DNA of 64,000 nt from DASZQY01 sp035548515. GTDB lineage: Bacteria; Pseudomonadota; Alphaproteobacteria; Rhizobiales; Kaistiaceae. The stretch lies in NCBI GenBank assembly GCA_035548515.1, contig DASZSW010000032.1:1-64000 (forward strand). The letters run 5' to 3'. Within the stretch, counting starts at the first letter, position 1; every line of letters begins with the position of its first letter. This document shows, piece after piece, positions 58,043-64,000 of the stretch. Made by a program: the position numbers and the translations under genes. Below the pieces are notes generated by a model. That model ran no database searches, was not told the origin of the DNA, and saw only the letters and a list, made by a program, of their open reading frames with translations.

Positions 58043-59617
58043 ATGACGGTTTTTGTCGCGAAAGTTGCGCTTGGCGCCGCGATGGCGTTGAGCCTGTTTG
58101 CCGTTCCCGCCGCTTCGGCCAAGAACGGCGGCGGGCCGGATTCCGTTGCGGACCTCGTTGCGCCGCTGCTCGATGCGGTGGTGAACATCTCGACGGCGCA
58201 GACCATCGCGGGCTCACGTGACGCTGCGCCGCCGTCCGACAACGAGCAGACGGCGCCGCAGGGCGATGCGCCGTTCAAGGACTTCTTCGACGAATTTTTC
58301 GGCGACAAGAACGGCGGCGAGATGCCCGACACGCGTCCGCGCCGGGTGCAGTCGCTGGGATCCGGTTTCGTCGTCGACCCGTCCGGAATCATCGTCACCA
58401 ACAACCATGTGATCGAGGATGCCGATGAGATCACGGCCAACTTCAGCGATGGCACCAAGCTCACCGCGACCGTCATCGGGCATGATGACAAGACCGACAT
58501 CGCGGTGATCCAGGTGAAGCCGACCAAGCCGCTGACCGCCATCAAGTTCGGCGACTCGACCAAACTGCGCGTCGGCGACTGGGTGATGGCGATCGGCAAC
58601 CCGTTCGGCCTCGGTGGCACGGTCACCGTCGGCATCGTCTCGGCGCGCAATCGCGACATCAACGCCGGGCCCTACGACGACTTCATCCAGACCGACGCCG
58701 CAATCAACCGCGGCAACTCGGGCGGCCCGCTGTTCAACGAGAACGGCGAAGTCATCGGCATCAATACGGCGATCATCTCGCCGACTGGCGGATCGATCGG
58801 CCTCGGCTTCTCGATCCCGTCGGAGATTGCCACCAACATCGTCGACCAGCTCGAGAAGTTCGGCGAGACGCGGCGCGGTTGGCTGGGCGTACGGGTGCAA
58901 GACGTTACCGACGAGGTGGCCAAGGACCTGGCAATGGATGCGCCGAAGGGCGCTCTGGTCGCCGGCGTCGAGGAGACCGGGCCGGCAGCCGCGGCCGGCA
59001 TCATCGCCGGCGACGTAATCCTGTCGATGGACGGCAAGACCGTGGACGCGATGCATGCGCTGCCGCGGCTCGTCGCCGACGAGCCGGTTGGAAAGGTCGT
59101 CGAGGTCGTCATCCTCCGGAAGGGCGTGCAGCAGACGCTGAAGGTCACCCTTGGCCGGCTGGAGGAAGCCAGCACCGCTGCGCTCGGTGGCGACAAGGCG
59201 AAGCCGAAGCAGGACGACAGCAAGAAAGACGGCGGATCAGACGATCAGGCGAGCCGTGGCGACACGATGAAGCCACTGCCGGGCGAAACGCCGACCCCGC
59301 CGCCGGTGGTGACCGGTCCGTTGGGCCTTAGCCTCACGGACCTTTCGCCCGACGCGCGATCCACATACGGCATCAAGCCGGACGTCACCGAGGGCGTCGT
59401 CGTGACGGCGGTGGAGCCGGGGAGCGCCGCGGAACGCGTACGCCTGCAAGCGGGCGACATCATCTCCATGGTGGGCGACGATCCGGTCACCTCGCCGGAC
59501 GAATTCCAGGAGAAAGTCGACGCCCTCAGCAAGGATGGGCGCAAGAACATCAAGCTGGTGGTGCAGGACAAGAACGGCCACGTCCGCTGGCTGAACCTGC
59601 CAACGGCGGCGGACTAG
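58043..59617 (+). CDS. degP: periplasmic serine protease DegP/DegQ (HtrA family)
   Basis: Envelope protease/chaperone of 524 residues. Start at 58043 (behind GAGGAG) gives a signal peptide (MTVFVAKVALGAAMALSLFAVPAASA); an upstream in-frame GTG at 57950 would hide it. The catalytic triad is H122 (TNNHV), D152 (KTDIAV) and S226 (GNSGGPLF). PDZ1 (RGWLGVRVQDV ... GPAAAAGIIAGDVILSMDG) and PDZ2 (GVVVTAVEPGSAAERVRLQAGDIISMVGD) are separated by an unusually long Lys/Asp/Pro linker (about 385-440). The hflKC-degP order is conserved in the group and links membrane and periplasmic quality control. Confidence 0.94.
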   Translation: MTVFVAKVALGAAMALSLFAVPAASAKNGGGPDSVADLVAPLLDAVVNISTAQTIAGSRDAAPPSDNEQTAPQGDAPFKDFFDEFFGDKNGGEMPDTRPRRVQSLGSGFVVDPSGIIVTNNHVIEDADEITANFSDGTKLTATVIGHDDKTDIAVIQVKPTKPLTAIKFGDSTKLRVGDWVMAIGNPFGLGGTVTVGIVSARNRDINAGPYDDFIQTDAAINRGNSGGPLFNENGEVIGINTAIISPTGGSIGLGFSIPSEIATNIVDQLEKFGETRRGWLGVRVQDVTDEVAKDLAMDAPKGALVAGVEETGPAAAAGIIAGDVILSMDGKTVDAMHALPRLVADEPVGKVVEVVILRKGVQQTLKVTLGRLEEASTAALGGDKAKPKQDDSKKDGGSDDQASRGDTMKPLPGETPTPPPVVTGPLGLSLTDLSPDARSTYGIKPDVTEGVVVTAVEPGSAAERVRLQAGDIISMVGDDPVTSPDEFQEKVDALSKDGRKNIKLVVQDKNGHVRWLNLPTAAD

Positions 59618-59657
59618 ACCTGAACGCAGGCGCAGCCGAAGCTGCAGAACTAGCACC

Positions 59658-59790
59658 CCAACCCTCCCCTTGAGGGAGGGTCAAAACCGCGTAGCGGTTT
59701 TGGGGAGGGGTGCCGCGCTATCCGGAGAGGTCGCATCCCCCTCCCGAAATCGCTGCGCGATTTCGACCTCCCCTCAAGGGGGAGGTTAGG
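59658..59790 (+). repeat. mosaic palindromic repeat element, copy B (after degP)
   Basis: Same two hairpin modules as 5675-5824 in the opposite orientation: CAAAACCGCGTAGCGGTTTTG (centre near 59691) with CCCTCCCCTTGAGGGAGGG, then GAAATCGCTGCGCGATTTC (near 59755) with CCTCCCCTCAAGGGGGAGG. The central spacer differs. It lies 40 bases after degP and may act as a terminator for it. Confidence 0.85.
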
Positions 59791-59826
59791 CGCCGGGTCC
59801 TGCCCAGTCGGCTTACTCTCGCGATC

Positions 59827-60393
59827 CTAGATCCGCAGCGCCTGCCACTGCCGCCGGCTGATGCGATAGAGCACGTGCGGCGCCAGTTTGTGTCCGGCGG
59901 GCAGCTTCGGGTGAATGAAGTCGTCGGCGGGATCGTGCGTCATGCCGATCTTCTCCATCACGCGGCGTGAGGGTTGGTTCCACTCGGCGGTGAAGGAGAC
60001 CAGCGCCTCGAGGCCGAGGTTGGCGAAGGCGTGGTCGCGCACGGCGGCGGCCGCTTCGCTGGCCAGCCCCTGGCCCCACGAGCGGCGGGAAAGGCGCCAG
60101 CCGATTTCGATCGCCGGCATGAACCGCGCCTCGAAATTCGGCCGTGCCAGACCGACGAAGCCAATGAATTCGCCGGTTTCCTTCAGCTCGGTGGCGTAGA
60201 GGCCGTAGCCGTCGCGGGTGAGGTTGGTGCGGATCGTCGCGGTGAGCGCGTCGGAGGTGCCGCGATCCAGGCGCGTCGGGAAAAATTCCATCACGCGCGG
60301 GTCGGCGTTCAGGGCTGCGAACGGCTCGCGGTCGGCATCGGTCCAGTCGCGGAGCTTCAGCCGCTCCGTCTCGATGTGGACCTTCGGCGTCAT
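59827..60393 (-). CDS. GNAT-family N-acetyltransferase (RimJ/RimL type)
   Basis: Protein of 188 residues, HIETERLKLRDWTDADREPFAALNADPRVMEFFPTRLDR ... EFIGFVGLARP ... AIEIGWRLSRRSWGQGLASEAAAAVRDHAFANLGLEALVSFTAEWNQPSRRVMEKIGMTH, the standard Acetyltransf_3 layout with the acetyl-CoA loop RRSWGQGLA. Its start overlaps the serB stop (ATGA). Substrate unknown; N-terminal protein or small-molecule amine acetylation. Confidence 0.9.
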   Translation of the reverse strand: MTPKVHIETERLKLRDWTDADREPFAALNADPRVMEFFPTRLDRGTSDALTATIRTNLTRDGYGLYATELKETGEFIGFVGLARPNFEARFMPAIEIGWRLSRRSWGQGLASEAAAAVRDHAFANLGLEALVSFTAEWNQPSRRVMEKIGMTHDPADDFIHPKLPAGHKLAPHVLYRISRRQWQALRI

Positions 60394-61280
60394 TCGACGA
60401 ACTGGTGGCGCTTGTAGCCCTGGGCGTAGAGCAGGGCGGTGAGGTCGGCGTGGTCGATGCGCGCGGCGGCGGCTTCGGCGACCTTGGGCTTGGCGTGGTA
60501 GGCGACGCCTAGTGCGGCACGGCGGATCATCGCCAGGTCGTTGGCACCATCGCCGACGGCGAGTGTACGGTCCGGCGGGATGTCGAAGCGGATCATCGCG
60601 TCTTCCAGCGTCGCAAGCTTGGCGCTGCGGCCGAGGATAGGCTCCTGCACCTTCCCGGTCAGTTTGCCACCTGAGGCGAGCAGCACGTTGGCGTGGCTCT
60701 CGTTGAAGCCGACCATCGCCGCGACCTTCTCGGCGAAGGCGGTAAAGCCACCCGATACGAGGATGCACGTCGCGCCGTTGGCGCGCATCGTCCACACAAG
60801 GGTCTTCGCGCCCGGGTTCAGCGTCACGCGCTCGGCAATGACCTTGTCAATGGTCTCCTCGGGTAAACCGGCGAGCAGCGCGACGCGCTCGCGCAGCGCC
60901 GGCTCGAACTCGATCTCGCCGCGCATGGCGCGATCCGTGATGGCCGCGACCTTCGCCTTCAAGCCGACGAAATCGGCGAGCTCGTCTATGCACTCCTGGC
61001 CGATGATGGTGGAATCCATATCGGCAACGAGCAGGCGCTTCCGCCGGTTCGCCACCGGCTGGACGACCACATCGACAGAGGTGCCCGCGACCCTGGCTTC
61101 CAGCGCCGCGCGGTGTGTCTCGATGAAGTCGGAGGACGAGAAGTAGAGGTCGATCGCCTCGTTACCGGAAAGCACATCGCTCCGCGTCACCGCGACGGCG
61201 GCGCCGCAGACGGTAGCTGCCGTCTCGAGGTCGGAGGCGTTTTCCGGCCGTGCTATCAACGTCGCGACGAAATCGGTCAT
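60390..61280 (-). CDS. serB: phosphoserine phosphatase
   Basis: HAD-family phosphatase of 296 residues completing serine synthesis. The start at 61280 gives MTDFVATLIARPENASDL; family motifs are DMDST at 87-91 (nucleophile Asp and acid Asp), GGFTAFAEKVAAMVGF, and GDGANDLAMIRRAALGVAYHAKPKV near 250-275. An open frame continues upstream but encodes no conserved sequence. Its start codon overlaps that of miaA on the other strand (CATG). Confidence 0.95.
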   Translation of the reverse strand: MTDFVATLIARPENASDLETAATVCGAAVAVTRSDVLSGNEAIDLYFSSSDFIETHRAALEARVAGTSVDVVVQPVANRRKRLLVADMDSTIIGQECIDELADFVGLKAKVAAITDRAMRGEIEFEPALRERVALLAGLPEETIDKVIAERVTLNPGAKTLVWTMRANGATCILVSGGFTAFAEKVAAMVGFNESHANVLLASGGKLTGKVQEPILGRSAKLATLEDAMIRFDIPPDRTLAVGDGANDLAMIRRAALGVAYHAKPKVAEAAAARIDHADLTALLYAQGYKRHQFVE

Positions 61281-62181
61281 GGAAACGGGCGCGAGAAACG
61301 TGAGGCAGAGCGGAGCCGGGGTCGTCCTCATAGCGGGGCCTACTGCGAGCGGCAAGTCGCGGCTGGCGCTGGAGCTGGCGGCGACGCGCGGCGGCGTCGT
61401 GATCAATGCCGATTCGATGCAGGTGTATCGCGAGCTGAGGATCATCAGCGCGCGGCCATCGGCGGAAGACGAGGCCGCCGTCCCGCATCTCCTGTACGGG
61501 CACGTCGGTGCGGCCACCCGCTACTCGGTGGGGACGTGGCTTGCCGATATTGCGCCCGTGCTGGCGGACGCGAAGCGGGAGGGGCGGGTCGCGATCGTCG
61601 TCGGCGGCACCGGCCTTTACTTCAAGGCGCTGACCGAGGGGCTGGCGAGTGTGCCGCCGATCCCCGCCGACGTGCGTCTGGCCATCGCGCGGCGCATCGC
61701 GGAGGTGGAGACGGGTGAATTGCACGCCCGGCTCGCGGGGGAGAACGCAGAGGATGCGGCGGCGATCCGCCCTACCGACCGCTCGCGCATTGTGCGGGCG
61801 ATGGAGGTGTTCGCGACGACCGGGCTGTCGCTCGCCGCGTGGAAGCGAGCAGACGCGCAGCCGCCGCTCGTCGACCCGCAAACGTTGGAGCGCCTGCTCG
61901 TCATTCCGGAGCAGGCGGAACTCCACCGGCGCATCGCAGCGCGCGCCGAGGCGATGGTGCATCACGGCAGCATCGAGGAAGCGCGGGCGCTCGGCAGCCT
62001 GGGCCTCGACCCGGCGCAGCCGGCCATGAAGGCGATCGGCGTGCGCGAGTTGCTCGCGCACCTTGCCGGCAAGCTTTCGCTGGACGAAGCGGTCGCGGCC
62101 ATCAAGACCGAGACGCGGCGCTACGCCAAGCGGCAGATGACGTGGATCCGCAACCAGATGGCCGATTGGCCGCGGCCCTGA
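61279..62181 (+). CDS. miaA: tRNA dimethylallyltransferase
   Basis: Adds the dimethylallyl group to A37 of UNN-reading tRNAs; 300 residues. The P-loop GPTASGKS is at 20-27, followed by INADSMQVYRELRIISARP, GTGLYFKALTEGL, RPTDRSRIVRAMEV and the C-terminal KRQMTWIRNQM. The first ATG (61279) shares two bases with the serB start codon on the opposite strand; a GTG at 61300 is an alternative without that overlap. Translation of such genes in relatives is often coupled to the next amino-acid operon only loosely; here ilvB has its own attenuator. Confidence 0.93.
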   Translation: METGARNVRQSGAGVVLIAGPTASGKSRLALELAATRGGVVINADSMQVYRELRIISARPSAEDEAAVPHLLYGHVGAATRYSVGTWLADIAPVLADAKREGRVAIVVGGTGLYFKALTEGLASVPPIPADVRLAIARRIAEVETGELHARLAGENAEDAAAIRPTDRSRIVRAMEVFATTGLSLAAWKRADAQPPLVDPQTLERLLVIPEQAELHRRIAARAEAMVHHGSIEEARALGSLGLDPAQPAMKAIGVRELLAHLAGKLSLDEAVAAIKTETRRYAKRQMTWIRNQMADWPRP

Positions 62182-62184
62182 CCG

Positions 62185-62213
62185 TTGACGTTTCCCGCTG
62201 GTCCGAATACATA
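62185..62213 (+). promoter_or_regulatory. promoter of the ilv leader
   Basis: TTGACG (62185-62190), 17-base spacer, TACATA (62208-62213), a good sigma70-type match. The expected transcription start is at or within a base or two of the leader ATG at 62221, so the leader mRNA would be leaderless. Confidence 0.7.
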
Positions 62214-62220
62214 GACGGCC

Positions 62221-62274
62221 ATGACGAGCACCATTCTCCTCGTAGGAACGCGCACCAGCCGGGCGGCCCCATAG
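62221..62274 (+). CDS. ilv leader peptide
   Basis: Seventeen codons encoding MTSTILLVGTRTSRAAP. The run Ile-Leu-Leu-Val (62233-62244) is the control sequence expected for branched-chain amino-acid attenuation. It is followed by mutually exclusive hairpins, a terminator and the acetolactate synthase gene. No Shine-Dalgarno precedes the ATG, consistent with a leaderless start. Confidence 0.85.
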   Translation: MTSTILLVGTRTSRAAP

Positions 62275-62328
62275 GTCGCCGGAGTTAAGCTGGTGCGCGA
62301 AAAACAGGCCCTTCCGGGGCCTTTTTTA
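62250..62328 (+). terminator. ilv attenuator: leader hairpin and terminator
   Basis: A 10-bp perfect stem (GCGCACCAGC 62250-62259 with 62289-62298) extended inside by CCGG-N-CG/CGCCGG pairing forms the leader hairpin. AGGCCC-TTCCG-GGGCCT (62306-62322) followed by TTTTTTA is the intrinsic terminator. GGCCCC at 62265-62270 can pair with GGGGCC at 62316-62321 as an antiterminator. Stalling at the ILLV codons would cover the left arm of the first stem and free the antiterminator. Confidence 0.8.
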
Positions 62329-62386
62329 TTGGCCGAAACGGTAACGAAACGGGACTAGAAACGGCGGCAGCCGGGTGGAGCAGACG

Positions 62387-64000
62387 ATGAAAGCGCAGAG
62401 CGGGAAAGCGGCCGGGCAGCGGCAGATGACAGGCGCCGAGATGGTGGTGCAGGCGCTCATCGATCACGGGGTGAAGGACATCTTCGGCTACCCCGGCGGC
62501 GCCGTGCTGCCGATCTACGACGAGATCATCCAGCAGGAGAAGGTGCGCCACATCCTGGTGCGCCACGAGCAGGGCGCCGGCCATGCGGCCGAAGGCTATG
62601 CCCGCTCCACCGGCAAGCCCGGCGTCGTCCTGGTCACCTCCGGTCCCGGCGCCACCAACATGGTGACGCCGCTCACCGACGCGCTGATGGATTCGATCCC
62701 GATCGTCTGCTTCACCGGGCAGGTCGCGACGCATCTGATCGGCAACGACGCTTTCCAGGAAGCCGACACAGTCGGCATCACGCGGCCATGCACCAAGCAC
62801 AACTGGCTGGTCCGTGACGTCAACGACCTGGCGCGCATCATTCACGAGGCGTTCTACGTCGCCACCCATGGCCGTCCGGGGCCCGTTCTGGTCGATATCC
62901 CCAAGGACGTGCAGTTCGCCACGGGCATGTACACTCCGCCGGAGCACATCGAGCACAAGACGTATCATCCGCGCGTCAAGGGCGACGAGCGTGCCATCCG
63001 GGCCGCGGTCGAGCTGATCGCGAAGGCGAAGCGGCCGATCTTTTACACCGGCGGCGGTGTCATCAACTCCGGCCTGAAAGCGACGGCGTTGCTCCGCGAG
63101 TTCGTGAAGCTCACGGGTTATCCGATCACATCGACCTTGATGGGCCTCGGCGCGTATCCAGCGTCCGATCCGCAATGGCTCGGAATGCTCGGCATGCACG
63201 GCATGTACGAGGCGAACAATGCCATGCACGACTGCGACGTGATGGTGTGCATCGGGGCGCGGTTCGATGACCGCATCACGGGGCGCATCAATGCGTTTTC
63301 GCCGGGCTCGAAGAAGATCCACGTCGATATCGATCCGTCGTCAATCAACAAGAACATCCATGTCGACATCCCGATCATCGGAGATGTCGCGAGCGTGCTG
63401 GAGGACATGCTGGCCGTCTGGAAGCAGATGAAGCCGGCGGTGGACAGGGCGGCGCACAAGGCCTGGTGGGCGCAGATCGACAGGTGGCGCGCGGTGAACT
63501 GCCTGTCCTACAAGGCGAACAGCGACGTGATCATGCCGCAGTACGCCATCGAGCGGCTGTACGCGCTGACCAAGGGCAAGGATACCTACATCACGACCGA
63601 GGTGGGCCAGCACCAGATGTGGGCGGCGCAGTTCTATCGCTTCGACGAGCCCAACCACTGGATGACGTCGGGCGGCCTCGGCACAATGGGCTACGGCCTG
63701 CCGGCGGCGGTCGGCGTGCAGGCGGCGCATCCGAAGTCGCTGGTCATCGACATCGCGGGCGATGCCTCGGTGCTGATGACCATGCAGGAGATGTCGACGG
63801 CCGTGCAGCATGAGCTGCCGGTCAAGATCTTCATCCTCAACAACCAGTACATGGGCATGGTGCGCCAGTGGCAGGAGCTGCTGCACGGCAATCGTCTGTC
63901 GCACTCCTATACCGAGGCGCTGCCCGATTTCGTGAAGCTGGCGGAGGCCTACGGCTGCGTCGGCATCCGCGCGCAGAAGCCTGGCGAGCTGGATGATGCG
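62387..64000 (+). CDS. ilvB: acetolactate synthase large subunit, 3' end beyond window
   Basis: First common enzyme of valine, leucine and isoleucine synthesis (thiamine-diphosphate- and FAD-dependent). The frame from ATG 62387 (GGTGGAG upstream) is open for 538 codons to the window edge; the family length is about 590. MTGAEMVVQALIDHGVKDIFGYPGGAVLPIYDEI, the catalytic Glu in VRHEQGAGHAAEGYAR, SGPGATNMVTPL, HGMYEANNAMHDCDVMVCIGARFDDRITG and the ThDP motif GDASVLMTMQEMSTAVQHELPVKIFILNNQYMGMV are intact. It is controlled by the attenuator immediately upstream; ilvH would be expected next. Confidence 0.96.
   Translation, partial: MKAQSGKAAGQRQMTGAEMVVQALIDHGVKDIFGYPGGAVLPIYDEIIQQEKVRHILVRHEQGAGHAAEGYARSTGKPGVVLVTSGPGATNMVTPLTDALMDSIPIVCFTGQVATHLIGNDAFQEADTVGITRPCTKHNWLVRDVNDLARIIHEAFYVATHGRPGPVLVDIPKDVQFATGMYTPPEHIEHKTYHPRVKGDERAIRAAVELIAKAKRPIFYTGGGVINSGLKATALLREFVKLTGYPITSTLMGLGAYPASDPQWLGMLGMHGMYEANNAMHDCDVMVCIGARFDDRITGRINAFSPGSKKIHVDIDPSSINKNIHVDIPIIGDVASVLEDMLAVWKQMKPAVDRAAHKAWWAQIDRWRAVNCLSYKANSDVIMPQYAIERLYALTKGKDTYITTEVGQHQMWAAQFYRFDEPNHWMTSGGLGTMGYGLPAAVGVQAAHPKSLVIDIAGDASVLMTMQEMSTAVQHELPVKIFILNNQYMGMVRQWQELLHGNRLSHSYTEALPDFVKLAEAYGCVGIRAQKPGELDDA

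Noticed and set aside
59658..59790. CRISPR-like repeat array after degP
   Set aside because: Only two different hairpins, no regular repeat-spacer units, no cas genes; it is a palindromic intergenic element.

Overview
The window is a 64 kb piece of a GC-rich alphaproteobacterial chromosome, most likely order Hyphomicrobiales (Rhizobiales). The main evidence is a permuted two-piece tmRNA whose tag reads ANDNYAEVRLAA, an ftsZ ending in the alphaproteobacterial peptide EIPAFLRRQ, the gene order thyA-folA-hflK-hflC-degP followed by serB/miaA/ilvB, and dispersed GC-rich palindromes between genes that are typical of this order. The genus cannot be told from sequence reading alone.

Layout. Positions 1-16080 carry the division and cell-wall (dcw) cluster: murF (5' end missing), mraY, murD, ftsW, murG, murC, murB, ddl, ftsQ, ftsA, ftsZ, lpxC, mostly joined by 1-4 base stop/start overlaps. 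It is broken in two places: a palindromic repeat sits between murG and murC, and a vapBC toxin-antitoxin pair plus a reverse-strand spondin-domain gene separate murB from ddl. The first ~1.95 kb (murF and most of mraY) looks acidobacterial rather than alphaproteobacterial, with the change of character near the conserved 3' end of mraY. This is either a xenologous replacement or an assembly chimera.

From 16 to 26 kb an accessory block (diheme peroxidase, FixH/YtkA-like protein, AraC regulator, DUF1127 protein, membrane protein) with its own shared 17-bp motif is followed by bamD, recN, an MFS exporter and ligA. From 26 to 36.7 kb come a PRC-barrel protein, aminopeptidase P, prmA, a GNAT/PlsC lipid acyltransferase pair, an ArsR/SRPBCC pair, a uvrD/pcrA helicase, an outer-membrane barrel, a VOC protein and a Tat-type secreted protein.

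The most accessory stretch is 36.7-40.6 kb: a comparatively AT-rich KAP-family P-loop NTPase whose 5' end appears frameshifted, a ParD/ParE-like pair bracketed by ~106-bp direct repeats, and about 0.6 kb of structured non-coding DNA. Next are an EamA permease, a giant AsmA-family protein with an unusual ~600-residue alanine-rich coiled-coil tail, and a reverse-strand block tmRNA-sspB-fumC-DUF4169-RHH. This places the tmRNA directly beside sspB, the ClpXP adaptor for its tagged products.

The last 15 kb holds a luciferase-like oxidoreductase, a FecR protein with VSGVTNT-type repeats, a Bcr/CflA exporter behind a 20-bp perfect palindrome, the thyA-folA and hflK-hflC-degP groups, serB and miaA with overlapping divergent start codons, and ilvB (cut by the window end) behind a complete transcription attenuator. 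The attenuator's leader peptide (ILLV run) appears to be encoded by a leaderless transcript.
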